Source: Hyphomicrobiales bacterium (GTDB lineage: Bacteria; Pseudomonadota; Alphaproteobacteria; Rhizobiales; Rhizobiaceae). Taken from it: a DNA stretch of 64,000 bases. Position numbers and translations under genes: made by a program. The DNA is taken from contig UCMS01000033.1 in assembly GCA_900473805.1 (NCBI GenBank), forward strand, positions 1-64,000, written 5' to 3'. The notes under the pieces were generated by a model. That model had not been told where the DNA came from, made no database searches, and saw nothing but the letters and a program-made list of their open reading frames with translations. Shown here one piece after another: positions 16,822 to 26,325 of this stretch (position 1 is the first letter of the stretch; every line of letters begins with the position of its first letter).

Positions 16822-16951
16822 CTCGTCGGCCGATGTAGATCTCCTCCTCCCAAGCGATCGTCGACCGGTACGAACCCTGCGCGCTCCCTTCCCCTCCGGA
16901 CCGCAGACACACTGAAGCCCTCCGGTTTCGGGCCCGGAGGGCTTCATTTTT
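16822..16951 (+). ncRNA. Probable trans-acting small RNA with anti-Shine-Dalgarno loop (alpha-r14/NfeR1-like)
   Basis: Three hairpins can be drawn. SL1 pairs GTCGGC(C)GAT at 16825-16834 with ATCGTCGAC at 16857-16865, leaving CCTCCTCCC (16843-16851) in its loop. SL2 pairs CTGCG at 16877-16881 with CGCAG at 16902-16906, with another CTCCC/CCCCTCC loop. SL3 is a Rho-independent terminator. A TAATAT at 16813-16818 could be the -10 element. The size (about 125-130 nt), three-hairpin form and CCUCCUCCC loop fit the rhizobial alpha-r14 sRNA family, which base-pairs with ribosome binding sites. The family match is from memory of its description; expression is not shown. Confidence 0.6.
16914..16951 (+). 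terminator. Rho-independent terminator of the putative sRNA
   Basis: GAAGCCCTCCGG pairs perfectly with CCGGAGGGCTTC (12 bp, 8-base loop) and is followed by ATTTTT. It does not sit behind any protein gene on the plus strand, which argues for a non-coding transcript ending here. Confidence 0.9.
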
Positions 16952-17281
16952 CTGCACCCAATGAAAACTGGCGCTTTTTTAAGCTCTGTTGGAATTCTGT
17001 TTGCCCAAGATCTTATCAGAAGATGCGAATTTAGGGATGTTTTTACTTATGGCGCCTAAGGTAACGATATCAGGCCCTAGATTTCTGAGGGTTTTCACCC
17101 GCCGCCGTTCTCAATGATGAGCTTACGTTGGCCATTCCCTTATGCAGCAGGAGCTTGCTGTCTTCCAGCTAAGACAGACAATATGTCAGCAACTTCTTGT
17201 GCGGATCAATCGACCCTGCAGTGATCGTCTGTCTCGATCGACGGGCTTTTGCCGAATATGTGAACTCCCCGGAGCGTGATT
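16952..17281 (+). other. Leader region before the first chemoreceptor gene
   Basis: About 330 bases of comparatively AT-rich DNA contain no convincing gene on either strand. It should hold the promoter of the chemoreceptor at 17282. I see no clear operator palindrome. GGAG at 17271-17274 is the ribosome binding site. Confidence 0.4.
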
Positions 17282-19198
17282 ATGGTTCTACTCAACAACA
17301 TGCGCACGATTGCCAAGATGATCTGCGCGTTCGCACTGGTCATCGTCATCAGTGTTGTCGTCAATGCGCTGAGCTGGTCCTCCCTTTCGTTTCAGCAGAC
17401 GGCGAACGGCTGGACGGTGCACACGTATGAAGTGTTGGATCGGGTCGACGCGATCGTTGCAGCGATGGTTGATCGCGAGACGGGCGTGCGCGGTTATCTT
17501 CTGGCCGGAGACGAGGCCTTCCTTGCCCCCTACGAGGCTGGTTCGAAGAACTACAAGGAAGCCTTCGAGAAGGCGGTTCAGCTGACATCTGACAATGCGA
17601 CACAGCAGAAGCGTTTCGCCGAACTCGATGCTCTGGTCAAAGGTTGGACCGAAGAGGTTGCCGCCAAAGAAATCGCACTCATGAAGGATCCGGCGACCGT
17701 CGAACAGGCACGCGCCATGGAAATCGGCGGAGCAGGCAAGAAGTGGATGGACGGCATACGGGCCAAGGCGGCTGAAATCGCCGGCGATGAAGCCGCTCTG
17801 CTGACCGATCGTTCCACGGCTGCCAGTGATGCGGCAGATGGCGCGCGCAAGACCATCCTCGCAGGTGCTGCAGCCATGATCATTGCGGTCGTCGGCGTAC
17901 TGGTTCTGCTTCAGAACAGCCTGGTGTCCCCCCTTGTGCGCATTGCCGGTTCTATGCGTGTGCTGGCCGCTGGAGACACCAATGTTGGTGTGCCGGGTGT
18001 CGGACGCAAGGACGAAGTCGGTGAGATGGCCGCTGCCGTGGAAGTGTTCCGTCAAAACGCCATTGCCAACCGCAAGCTCGAGGAAGAGGCCGCCGCCGCC
18101 CGTGGTCAGACTGAGGAGGCGCGTCTTGCCAATCAGCGGCGCATCCAGGAAGAAGCCGAAAAGCTGCGCTTCGCCACCGAAACGCTGGGCAACGGTCTGC
18201 AGCGCCTGGCGCAGGGCGACATCTCCTTCCAGCTGACGGAGACGTTTGCGGAAGACTACGAACCCCTGCGTCAGAACTTCAATGCCTCGCTGCAGCAACT
18301 CGCGTCCACCATCGGTGCGGTGCTGCACAGCGTGACGAGCATGGACAGCGGCACCCGCGAGATTTCAGCCGGCGCCAGCGATCTGTCCAAGCGCACGGAA
18401 CAGCAGGCCGCATCGCTTGAAGAAACCGCCGCCGCCCTCGATGAGATCACGGTCAATGTTCGCAACTCCTCCCAGCGGACGGAGGAAGCCCGCAGCGTTG
18501 CAGTCCTGGCAAACGAGAACGCCGCCCGTTCCGCGCAGGTCGTCTCTCAGGCGGTCGAAGCCATGCGGCGCATCGAGGACAGCTCGCAGCAGATTTCCAA
18601 CATCATCGGCGTGATTGACGAGATTGCCTTCCAGACCAATCTCCTGGCGCTCAATGCGGGAGTCGAAGCAGCGCGCGCCGGGGAAGCCGGCAAGGGTTTT
18701 GCCGTCGTCGCCCAGGAAGTTCGCGAACTGGCCCAGCGTTCAGCCCAGGCGGCCAAGGAGATCAAGGCTCTGATCACCGCCTCCGGTGCCCAGGTCAGCT
18801 CCGGCGTGGCACTGGTCGGTGAAACCGGCACCGCCCTGAAGGCGATCGGCGAATATGTCGTGCAGATCAACACGTTGATGGATGCCATCGCAGGCTCCGC
18901 CCGTGAGCAGTCGACCGGCCTTGCGGAGGTCAATTCTGCCGTCAACCAGATGGACCAGACGACGCAGCAGAACGCAGCCATGGTCGAGCAGTCGACGGCA
19001 GCCTCTGCCGCGCTCGCCCAGGAAGCGGCACGACTGCGCTCGCTGGTCGCCCAGTTCAAGCTGTCGGGGCAGGAAAGCGCCGGCGGGCCCAACGAAGCCC
19101 GCGCAGCGCGGTCTCGGCCAGGTAGCGAACAACTCCGCCGCCCCGCCACCGCCGTCCAGGGCAATCTGGCGATGAAGCAGGAATGGAGTGAGTTCTGA
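17282..19198 (+). CDS. Methyl-accepting chemotaxis protein with CHASE3-like sensor
   Basis: The 638-residue receptor has TM1 (about 10-30), a periplasmic CHASE3-like domain (about 35-175, DRVDAIVAAMVDRETGVRGYLLAG), TM2 (about 185-207) and HAMP. The cytoplasmic signalling domain has the conserved tip [24 protein letters not shown] sequence and [20 protein letters not shown]. The C-terminus ends EWSEF, a W-x-x-F tether of the kind that docks CheR/CheB. GGAG seven bases upstream supports ATG 17282 over the in-frame GTG two codons earlier. The ligand is unknown. First of three same-strand receptors. Confidence 0.92.
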   Translation: MVLLNNMRTIAKMICAFALVIVISVVVNALSWSSLSFQQTANGWTVHTYEVLDRVDAIVAAMVDRETGVRGYLLAGDEAFLAPYEAGSKNYKEAFEKAVQLTSDNATQQKRFAELDALVKGWTEEVAAKEIALMKDPATVEQARAMEIGGAGKKWMDGIRAKAAEIAGDEAALLTDRSTAASDAADGARKTILAGAAAMIIAVVGVLVLLQNSLVSPLVRIAGSMRVLAAGDTNVGVPGVGRKDEVGEMAAAVEVFRQNAIANRKLEEEAAAARGQTEEARLANQRRIQEEAEKLRFATETLGNGLQRLAQGDISFQLTETFAEDYEPLRQNFNASLQQLASTIGAVLHSVTSMDSGTREISAGASDLSKRTEQQAASLEETAAALDEITVNVRNSSQRTEEARSVAVLANENAARSAQVVSQAVEAMRRIEDSSQQISNIIGVIDEIAFQTNLLALNAGVEAARAGEAGKGFAVVAQEVRELAQRSAQAAKEIKALITASGAQVSSGVALVGETGTALKAIGEYVVQINTLMDAIAGSAREQSTGLAEVNSAVNQMDQTTQQNAAMVEQSTAASAALAQEAARLRSLVAQFKLSGQESAGGPNEARAARSRPGSEQLRRPATAVQGNLAMKQEWSEF

Positions 19199-19219
19199 TC
19201 GTGGATATCGCAGTAGAGG

Positions 19220-19250
19220 CGCCCCCGCCCAGAGCGGGGGCGTTTCGTTG
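19220..19250 (+). terminator. Terminator after first chemoreceptor
   Basis: CGCCCCCGC pairs with GCGGGGGCG (9 bp, 5-base loop) and is followed by TTTCGTTGT. It lies 21 bases after the chemoreceptor stop and should separate it from the DUF4424 gene. Confidence 0.75.
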
Positions 19251-19397
19251 TCTGGAGAACAGTTTTAGCGATGGTTGAGGGGCTTCCCGAATACCGCGGT
19301 TTTACCCACACTTGGTTTGAAACCGCCATTGACCGCAGCGGAAGGCGCTCTCTAGTCTGTGGCCAATGTTCCATGGCTTGCGTGATGAGGAAGACGG

Positions 19398-20426
19398 ATG
19401 ATGAAGGCACTGGCGATCACTGCGACCTTGGCGACGGTGCTACAGGCGGCCATCGCGACGGATGCCTTTGCCAACGATACGATGGCCGTGCTCGGTGCAG
19501 GTGGTCTCGTCTTCACCCACACCGATCAGGTGACGATGGCGCGGGAGGATCTCTTCATCTCTCCCGAGCGCGTCGACGTCAAATACACCTATCGTAACAC
19601 CGGCGACACGGACGTGAGCACGATCGTCGCCTTTCCCATGCCCAAGATCGGTGGGCCGATCGAAATCATGGCCGCGGTGCCAGACGAGCAGAGCGACAAC
19701 TTCATGGGTATCTCGGTCGTGCAGGACGGCGAGACGATCGAACCGAACCTGCAGCAACGAGCCGTCGTTCAGGGCATCGACTTCACCGAGGAGCTCGAGG
19801 CGCAGGGGGTTCCGTTGCAGCCGCTGTCGGACAAGGCCCGGAAGGCCGTCGCGGGTCTTGATGAGACTGTGCTCAAGGACTGGTTGACCAAGGGTCTTGT
19901 CGCCGACATGGACTACGGTGAAGGAAAGCCGGAATACGTGCCCGCCTGGGAGCTGGAGTCCGTCTACTGGTGGGAAACGACCTTCCCGGCTGGTGAAGAC
20001 GTCGAGGTCGAGCACACCTATCGCCCCAGCGTTGGCGGCATTTCAGGTCTGTCCTTCATCTACGAGGATAAACCCGACGAGCTGTTCGAAGACTACAAAA
20101 AACGCTACTGCCTCGACGACGATTTCATGAAGACGGCGATCAAACTGCAAAAATCGCAGAACTTCGACGCCGGTCTCTATTATTTCGAGCAGTGGCTGTC
20201 CTACATCCTGATGACCGGCAACAACTGGTTCGGTCCCATCGAAGATTTTCACCTGACCGTGGACAAGGGCAACCCAAACCACATCATCAGCTTCTGCGGC
20301 GAGGGCATCAAGAAGACCGGGCCGACGACCTTCGAGATGCGTGCCAAGGATTTCGTGCCGTCGCGCGATCTCGACATCCTGATGGTCGTATCCAGCAAAG
20401 ACTGGAAACCAGCCAATCAGCCATGA
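19398..20426 (+). CDS. Secreted DUF4424 family protein
   Basis: The 342-residue exported protein has an N-terminal signal peptide (ALAITATLATVLQAAIATDAFAN). Its mature domain begins DTMAVLGAGGLVFTHTDQV and continues with MAREDLFISPERVDVKYTYRN and TIVAFPMPKIGG, the DUF4424 pattern. Trp/Tyr-rich motifs (SVYWWETTFPAG, TGNNWFGPIEDFHLTVDKG) follow. Function is unknown; these proteins are periplasmic or surface-exposed in proteobacteria. GAGGAAG precedes ATG 19398 (a second ATG follows immediately). It stands alone between two chemoreceptor genes. Confidence 0.75.
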   Translation: MMKALAITATLATVLQAAIATDAFANDTMAVLGAGGLVFTHTDQVTMAREDLFISPERVDVKYTYRNTGDTDVSTIVAFPMPKIGGPIEIMAAVPDEQSDNFMGISVVQDGETIEPNLQQRAVVQGIDFTEELEAQGVPLQPLSDKARKAVAGLDETVLKDWLTKGLVADMDYGEGKPEYVPAWELESVYWWETTFPAGEDVEVEHTYRPSVGGISGLSFIYEDKPDELFEDYKKRYCLDDDFMKTAIKLQKSQNFDAGLYYFEQWLSYILMTGNNWFGPIEDFHLTVDKGNPNHIISFCGEGIKKTGPTTFEMRAKDFVPSRDLDILMVVSSKDWKPANQP

Positions 20427-20634
20427 TTTGGTAACGGGTTGTAAAACCGTTTTCGACACTATCGCGCCGATCGGATGCGTCCGGCTTCCCCCTGAGTGCG
20501 CCATGACGGCTGCGCGAACCCCGGATTGATCATTTACGTGCTCCCTTCGGCGATGCCTGTGGCATCGCTTGCCGCCATGCGTCCCGAACCAGCGGGTGCG
20601 CAGGCCCGAAAGTCATGACCGAAAGTTAAGGCCC

Positions 20635-22659
20635 ATGTCGCTCAACAACCTGTCTCTCAGCAAAAAGCTCATCCTGACCTTCTGCACCATCATGGCGGGA
20701 TGTTTCCTGGCATCGGTTGTCGTGTTCGTGCAGGCCTATACGGCAAAGAACGCGATCGTCGACCAGGATCGCGCCCAGCGCATCGTCAACTTCGTGGATG
20801 CCGCAATGACCGCCATGGCGGAGCAGGCGGCAAACGAGCGGGGCTATATCCTGACGGGCAGCGACACGACATTGGCCGCCGTCGAAACGCAGGGCAAGGC
20901 CTTGCAGGCGGCGCTGGCCGAAGCTGCGACATTGGCCGCCGGTGACCAGGCGCTGCTCGGCAAGATCGAGGCAATGCGCGTCGCCGCACAAGACTACGGC
21001 AAAAACGTCGCGGATCCGCAAATCGCCGCCCGCAAGGCAGGAACGCTCGGGATCCCCGAAATTGCCGCCATCGGCAAGGTTGATGGTGTCGGCGAACTGG
21101 ACCAGTTCCGCAATGCTGCGGCCGACATCAAAACCCTTCTCGCGGAACGCACGACCGCCATTCGCGCGCAGCTTGATTATGCGCATCATGCCCTTGAACT
21201 CGCGCTGATCCTGGGCGCCGCCGTTGCCGGCGTCTTTGCCGTCGGCCTGATCTGGCTGCTTGCCCGGTCCATCGTCACCCCGATCACCGGCATGACTGAT
21301 GCCATGGGACGCTTGGCGGCGGGTGATCACCAGGTCGAAGTCCCCGCTGTGGATCGCGGCGACGAAGTTGGCCGGATGGCCAAGGCCGTTCTGGTCTTCA
21401 AGGATGCCGCGATCGAAAGCGCCCGGATGGCAGAGGAACGCCGCTCGATGCGTGAACAGGCTGAAGTCGAGCGCCAGAAGACGGAAGCGGAAAAGGCGAG
21501 CGAAGCCGAGGAAATCCGTTTCGCCATGGCCGAACTGGAAAAGGGGCTGACTGCGCTTGCCAATGGCGATGTCGCCTTGCGGCTGGAACGTCCCTTTGCG
21601 CCGCGCCTCGACAGCCTGCGCGGCAGTTTCAACGATTCCGTCGATAAGTTGCAGGCCGCGCTTCGCACCGTCGGTGACAACGCCAAGGCCATCAATGCTG
21701 GCGCTGCCGAAATCCGTGCCTCAGCCGACGATCTTGCCAAACGCACGGAACAACAGGCCGCCTCCGTCGAGCAGACGGCCGCAGCCGTCGAGGAAGTCAC
21801 GACCACCGTCAAGGACACGGCCCAGCGCGCCGAGGACGTCGGTCAACTGGTCGAACGGACGCGCGCCGGTGCAGAGCGCTCGGGCGAAGTCGTCCGCTCT
21901 GCAGTCGCTGCCATGTCCGGCATCGAACAGTCGTCGCAATCGATCTCCAACATCATCGGGGTGATCGAGGATATTGCGTTTCAGACCAACCTGCTCGCCC
22001 TCAACGCCGGTGTCGAAGCGGCCCGTGCAGGTGAGGCCGGCAAGGGTTTTGCGGTTGTGGCCCAGGAAGTGCGCGAACTTGCCCAACGGTCGGCGAATGC
22101 CGCCCGCGAGATCAAGTCGCTGATCGCCAACTCCACCGCCCAGGTCGGCAACGGCGTGGCACTGGTTGGCGAAACCGGGACAGAGCTTGAGAAAATCGTC
22201 GGTGCCGTCCAGGAAATCAGCCATCACGTGCAGGCGATCGTCACGGCTGCCCGCGAACAATCGACCGGCCTGCAGGAAATCAACCTCGCCGTGACCGCCA
22301 TGGACCAGGGCACCCAGCAGAACGCCGCCATGGTGGAACAGCAGACGGCCGCCTCCCATGCGCTCGCCGCCGAAGCGGACTCGCTGAACACGCTACTTGC
22401 CCAGTTCCGTCTGGGGCAGGGCGGCTCTGCCGCTGCTTCCGCTCCGGTGCGGTCCTCCGGCGCGACCGCCTCTGGTCGAGCGGCGCCGTCGCCAGCAGCC
22501 CCTCCTGTGCGGTCTCAGCCGAAGCCCGCCTCCGGCTCCCATATGGCCGCGCCGTCACCTGCCCGCGCTCTCGCCGGCAAGCTCAGCCGCGCGTTTGCGG
22601 CAAGCCAGCCCGCTACTCCGGCGGCTGCACCGGTTCAGCAGGACTGGACCGAGTTCTGA
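20635..22659 (+). CDS. Methyl-accepting chemotaxis protein with CHASE3-like sensor
   Basis: The 674-residue receptor has TM1 (about 10-32), a periplasmic helical domain with [21 protein letters not shown] (CHASE3-like), TM2 (about 188-208), HAMP and a second HAMP-like linker. Its signalling domain has [19 protein letters not shown] and [20 protein letters not shown] Pro/Ala/Ser-rich linker of about 75 residues leads to the C-terminal pentapeptide DWTEF, a CheR/CheB docking tether. ATG 20635 begins [14 protein letters not shown]; the 22-codon upstream extension has no family character. It is closely related to the receptor at 17282 but has a different sensor. Confidence 0.92.
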   Translation: MSLNNLSLSKKLILTFCTIMAGCFLASVVVFVQAYTAKNAIVDQDRAQRIVNFVDAAMTAMAEQAANERGYILTGSDTTLAAVETQGKALQAALAEAATLAAGDQALLGKIEAMRVAAQDYGKNVADPQIAARKAGTLGIPEIAAIGKVDGVGELDQFRNAAADIKTLLAERTTAIRAQLDYAHHALELALILGAAVAGVFAVGLIWLLARSIVTPITGMTDAMGRLAAGDHQVEVPAVDRGDEVGRMAKAVLVFKDAAIESARMAEERRSMREQAEVERQKTEAEKASEAEEIRFAMAELEKGLTALANGDVALRLERPFAPRLDSLRGSFNDSVDKLQAALRTVGDNAKAINAGAAEIRASADDLAKRTEQQAASVEQTAAAVEEVTTTVKDTAQRAEDVGQLVERTRAGAERSGEVVRSAVAAMSGIEQSSQSISNIIGVIEDIAFQTNLLALNAGVEAARAGEAGKGFAVVAQEVRELAQRSANAAREIKSLIANSTAQVGNGVALVGETGTELEKIVGAVQEISHHVQAIVTAAREQSTGLQEINLAVTAMDQGTQQNAAMVEQQTAASHALAAEADSLNTLLAQFRLGQGGSAAASAPVRSSGATASGRAAPSPAAPPVRSQPKPASGSHMAAPSPARALAGKLSRAFAASQPATPAAAPVQQDWTEF

Positions 22660-22846
22660 TCCGCAGAGCCCAATTCGAAATGTTTGCGGCGGCCAGGTCA
22701 TGGCTGCCGCATGCACGGCGGGATTAAATATATCTGATTTCTCCATGGCAAGATCTTGCGGTCCGGAACCGAAAATTAACGGCTTCTCGTCCAAATGGTA
22801 TCGTTAACATCACCCACCGAAGCCGGTGGCCCGCCACGGACCTTCC

Positions 22847-24691
22847 ATGTTCAGATCCTTCAAGAAACTGCCTCTCTCCCTCCAAATGGTGCTGGGTATC
22901 GGTTTTGCCGTCGCAGCCATCCAGGCCGGCACCGCAGCATACGAAATCTCCTCCGAACGGTTGACCCTGACGGACAAGGCGGCAAAACGCGGCGACGCAG
23001 CGCTGGATATGCTGGAGTCGGTCCATACTCAGGCGATGCTCAATCGCAAGGAGGTGGGTGAAGACGATCCCGCAATCGCCACCCTTGATGGCACGATGGA
23101 CCAGTTCTCCAACTCCGGTGGCAGCGTCAAGCTCTGGCTGGTGATGGGACCGAAAGTCATCGACTTCCAGAAGGCACAAGGCGAGACCGAATTCGAGGGG
23201 CCGCATGACAAGGTCGATGAACAGACGATCGCCACGCTGCAACGCCTGAACAGCCTCGAAGGTGAACAGTTCCGCATGACCCGTCCCGTCATCTTGGGGC
23301 AGGGGAGCGCAAGTGACGAAAAATGCGCAAGCTGTCACACCGCCAAGATGAATATCCAACCGGGTGAAGTTGTCGGCGTCTACAGCGCCGAGGTCGATTT
23401 GGCCCCCGAGCTCGCAGCATGGCGCGCCAATGCCTGGAAACGCCTCGCGATTGGTGCCGGCGCACTCGCGGTGATGATCGCCTTGGTCGTCCTGATGCTG
23501 CGAGTGACGGCGGTCAAGCCTCTGCGCGATCTCGCCCGTGCCACCCAGAGCCTGGCTGATGGCAATTTGGACATCGATGTCGACACCCACGACCGGCGCG
23601 ATGAGTTGGGGACCATGGGCCGCGCACTCGAAGTCTTTCGCGACAGCCTGCGTCGGACGCGGTCGCTGGAATCGGAAACCGCGCTGTCACGGCAGCGGGC
23701 CGACGAACATCGACGTGAGGTCGAGCGTCGAGCCGAGGAAGATGCCGCAGAAAGACTGCGCGTTGCCACGGCCGGTCTGGCTTCCGGTCTGCGTCGCCTG
23801 GCAGCCGGAGATCTGGCCTTCCAGATCGAGGAACCCTTCGACACGAGTTTCGAAACCCTGCGGCATGACTTCAATGCTTCCATCCGCGAATTGGCCGGAA
23901 CCATGTCTGCCATCCGAACTGCTGCCGGGACCATCGACGATGGCAGCGGCATGATTGCGGGGGGCGCTGGCGAACTTGCCCGCCGGACCGAAAGCCAGGC
24001 GGCCTCCCTGGAGCAGACGTCTGCGTCGTTGAAGGAGATCAACGCCACGGTTCACTCGGCCAACCAGCGGGTTGCCGACGCGCGGGCGGTTGCCAAGAAG
24101 GCAAACGACAGCGCACACAATTCCGGAAAAGTGGTCGCGGAAGCGGAACAGGCGATGCGTCGGATCGAGGAAAGCGCCCAGCAGATCTCCAATATCATCG
24201 GTGTCATCGATGAGATCGCCTTTCAGACGAATCTGCTGGCGCTGAATGCAGGTGTGGAAGCGGCCCGTGCAGGCGAAGCTGGTAAGGGCTTCGCCGTGGT
24301 TGCACAGGAGGTCCGCGAGCTCGCCCAGCGCTCAGCCAATGCCGCCAAGGAAATCAAGACGCTCATCCAGAACTCGACCGCCCAGGTCGAAAACGGGGTG
24401 CAACTGGTTCACGGCACCGGAGAGACATTGGTCGAGATCGGCAGTCTCATCCAAACGATCAATGACCACATGGATGCCATCGCCGACTACTCGAAGGACC
24501 AGTCGAGTGGTCTGCGCGACATCGCAGGCGCAGTCGACGCGCTGGATGCCACAACCCAGCACAATGCGCGGGTGTCCGAGGGGCAAAGCGAGGAGGCGAG
24601 CAGGCTGGCTGAACAGGCCGCGGCACTCCGGGCGATGATCGAGCGGTTCAGGGTGGAAGCCGAACGCGGCCAGATGCGCCGTGCAGCATGA
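22847..24691 (+). CDS. Methyl-accepting chemotaxis protein with periplasmic c-type heme (Tll0287/DUF3365-like) sensor
   Basis: The 614-residue receptor has TM1 (about 10-30) and a periplasmic domain with [20 protein letters not shown] and, shortly before TM2 (about 199-218), the c-heme motif C160-A-S-C163-H164. This is the layout of DUF3365/Tll0287-like heme sensors. HAMP and a full MCP signalling domain follow ([19 protein letters not shown]). It ends in QMRRAA with no W-x-x-F tether, unlike the two receptors upstream. It may sense redox state, oxygen or NO through the heme (inference). ATG 22847 is used; the upstream GTG has no support. Confidence 0.88.
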   Translation: MFRSFKKLPLSLQMVLGIGFAVAAIQAGTAAYEISSERLTLTDKAAKRGDAALDMLESVHTQAMLNRKEVGEDDPAIATLDGTMDQFSNSGGSVKLWLVMGPKVIDFQKAQGETEFEGPHDKVDEQTIATLQRLNSLEGEQFRMTRPVILGQGSASDEKCASCHTAKMNIQPGEVVGVYSAEVDLAPELAAWRANAWKRLAIGAGALAVMIALVVLMLRVTAVKPLRDLARATQSLADGNLDIDVDTHDRRDELGTMGRALEVFRDSLRRTRSLESETALSRQRADEHRREVERRAEEDAAERLRVATAGLASGLRRLAAGDLAFQIEEPFDTSFETLRHDFNASIRELAGTMSAIRTAAGTIDDGSGMIAGGAGELARRTESQAASLEQTSASLKEINATVHSANQRVADARAVAKKANDSAHNSGKVVAEAEQAMRRIEESAQQISNIIGVIDEIAFQTNLLALNAGVEAARAGEAGKGFAVVAQEVRELAQRSANAAKEIKTLIQNSTAQVENGVQLVHGTGETLVEIGSLIQTINDHMDAIADYSKDQSSGLRDIAGAVDALDATTQHNARVSEGQSEEASRLAEQAAALRAMIERFRVEAERGQMRRAA

Positions 24692-24727
24692 TGGCTTTGC
24701 CGCATTGAAGTGCGTCTGAAAACGAAG

Positions 24728-24760
24728 AAAGCCCGTGGCATGCCACGGGCTTTCCCCTTT
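24728..24760. terminator. Bidirectional terminator between chemoreceptor and DUF2188 gene
   Basis: The 26-base sequence at 24728-24753 is a perfect palindrome with 13-base arms, AAAGCCCGTGGCA and its complement. It is followed by CCCCTTTT on the plus strand and CTTCGTTTT on the minus strand, so it can stop both convergent genes. Confidence 0.85.
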
Positions 24761-24778
24761 TCGCCTGCGAGGCAGGCT

Positions 24779-25036
24779 TTACCGGGCGTCTCCGACATCG
24801 TCGACGACGTCCGTCATGGGCCGGTCCGCACCGTCCGCATGTTCATGAATCCACTCGCCGTTCTCGTCTTGCCAGCTGATCTCGGCATCGCCGTCTGCGA
24901 GCTGCTGGGCACCCGCCGCCTGCCTTGCCGCAGTGAGGGCTTCCGCGTGAGTTGCGAACGGCTCGGAATAGACGTCACCCAGCCTGTAGGCGAAGCCTTC
25001 GTCATGCTCGACGACGTGATAGGTCACCTTGGCCAT
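24779..25036 (-). CDS. DUF2188 domain protein
   Basis: The 85-residue protein begins MAKVTYHVVEHDEGFAYRLG and continues SEPFATHAEALTAARQAAGAQ, the short DUF2188 fold seen in many soil bacteria. The C-terminal 35 residues are acidic. Function is unknown. ATG 25036 fits the family start; the frame's 31-codon extension does not. It lies ten bases downstream of the DUF883-like gene on the same strand, so the two probably form a small stress-type operon (inference). Confidence 0.75.
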   Translation of the reverse strand: MAKVTYHVVEHDEGFAYRLGDVYSEPFATHAEALTAARQAAGAQQLADGDAEISWQDENGEWIHEHADGADRPMTDVVDDVGDAR

Positions 25037-25046
25037 GGGTTTCCTC

Positions 25047-25373
25047 TCAATTCCAGTGCCAGCGGCTGTCACGTGCCGGCGGGTTCGACTGGGCGAGAAG
25101 ATAGCCGACGAGACCGCCGAGAATGCCAAGGGTGATCAGGCCGGCCGACGTTGCACCCGGGTGGCGACGCACGACGCCGGCGACGGCGCCAGCCCCTTCG
25201 CGAGCATAGTCTGCAACGACGCTTGCCGTTTCGGCCGCACCGTCCATGGCGTCATAGGCACGATGGCGCACCTTCCGGCTTCCGCGGCTGGCTTCGCGGC
25301 TGATCACGCTCTTCAGGTCGTTCATCTGTTCGCGCAGTTCACGCAGTTCTGCCTGCAGGTTTGACGTCGCCAT
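25047..25373 (-). CDS. DUF883/ElaB-like membrane-anchored protein
   Basis: The 108-residue product has an N-terminal coiled coil (NLQAELRELREQMNDLKSVI) and an alanine-rich helix. A single C-terminal TM segment contains the glycine-rich ATSAGLITLGILGGLVGYLL. This is the plan of DUF883/ElaB proteins, tail-anchored inner-membrane proteins linked to ribosome binding or stationary phase in E. coli. AAAGGAA lies before the ATG at 25373. First gene of the pair with DUF2188. Confidence 0.75.
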   Translation of the reverse strand: MATSNLQAELRELREQMNDLKSVISREASRGSRKVRHRAYDAMDGAAETASVVADYAREGAGAVAGVVRRHPGATSAGLITLGILGGLVGYLLAQSNPPARDSRWHWN

Positions 25374-25464
25374 GGGACTGTTCCTTTCGTTCTCTGTGGA
25401 CTTGCCGAACAAACGTTGGGGCATCGGGATGGTTCCATGGCTCGGGATGGCAAGCTGTCGCAGT

Positions 25465-25507
25465 GCAAAACGAAAGACGCCCGGCACCTTGCGGTACCGG
25501 GCGTCTT
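25465..25507 (-). terminator. Rho-independent terminator of sodB
   Basis: On the minus strand AAGACGCCCGG pairs with CCGGGCGTCTT (11 bp, with further inner pairs) and is followed by TCGTTTTGC. It starts 22 bases after the sodB stop. Confidence 0.85.
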
Positions 25508-25528
25508 CAAGAAAATGGGAAAAGAAGC

Positions 25529-26131
25529 TTACTTGGTCGCGGCTTCGTACATCTCGAGGACGTAATCCCAGTTGATCAGGCTGTCGACGAACGCTTCGAG
25601 ATACTTCGGACGAGCGTTGCGGTAGTCGATGTAGTAGGAGTGTTCCCAGACGTCGACGCCGAGAATGGGCGATGCGCCGTGAACCAGCGGGTTTTCGCCG
25701 TTCGGGGTCTTGGAGATTTCGAGCTTGCCATCCTTGACGGAGAGCCATGCCCAGCCCGAGCCGAACTGCGTCGTGCCGGCAGCAACGAAATCGGCCTTGA
25801 ACTTGTCATAGCCGCCGAGGTCGCTGTCGATGGCCGCCTGAAGCTTGCCGGGCAGCTTGTTGCCGCCGCCGTCCTTCTTCATCCAGTTCCAGAAGTGGAT
25901 GTGGTTGTAGTGCTGGCCGGCATTGTTGAAGAGGCCTGCATTCTTGCCATAGGACTGCTTGACGACCTCTTCCAGCGAAAGACCTTCCAGGCCTGAATCC
26001 TTCAGAAGGTTGTTGCCGTTGGTCACATAGGCCTGGTGGTGCTTGTCGTGGTGAAACTCGAGCGTTTCAGCCGACATGAACGGCGCCAGCGAGTCGTAGG
26101 CATACGGGAGGGCGGGCAATTCGAAGGCCAT
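25529..26131 (-). CDS. sodB: Superoxide dismutase (Fe/Mn family)
   Basis: The 200-residue enzyme dismutates superoxide in the cytoplasm. All family landmarks are present: PALPYAYDSLAPFMSAETLEFHHDKHH (His27 ligand), NNAGQHYNHIHFWNWM, QFGSGWAWL and the C-terminal ligand motif DVWEHSYYIDY. The Gln in NAGQ resembles the iron type, but rhizobial SodB can use either metal, so metal choice is not settled. AAGGAGA precedes the ATG at 26131, and the longer upstream frame is rejected. Confidence 0.95.
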   Translation of the reverse strand: MAFELPALPYAYDSLAPFMSAETLEFHHDKHHQAYVTNGNNLLKDSGLEGLSLEEVVKQSYGKNAGLFNNAGQHYNHIHFWNWMKKDGGGNKLPGKLQAAIDSDLGGYDKFKADFVAAGTTQFGSGWAWLSVKDGKLEISKTPNGENPLVHGASPILGVDVWEHSYYIDYRNARPKYLEAFVDSLINWDYVLEMYEAATK

Positions 26132-26179
26132 GGTGAGATCTCCTTTTGGCAAATAGATTGCGTTTTGGCAGGTGACGGG

Positions 26180-26208
26180 AACATAGGAGCGGTTGAAGGG
26201 CGAGGCAA
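26180..26208 (-). promoter_or_regulatory. Candidate sodB promoter
   Basis: On the minus strand TTGCCT (26208-26203) and TATGTT (26185-26180) are separated by 17 bases. Transcription would begin near 26173, about 42 bases before the sodB ATG. Matches are moderate and no regulator site is evident. Confidence 0.45.
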
Positions 26209-26325
26209 CCTTTGCTCTTCCAAAAACAGACGCGGCAAGGAAAGAATTGTCTTCCGTTTTTGGACTTGCACCACGCCCCGTTCCATCCGAGGTTTGCAGC
26301 CGCATCGCATCCAACCGAGGTCCCC

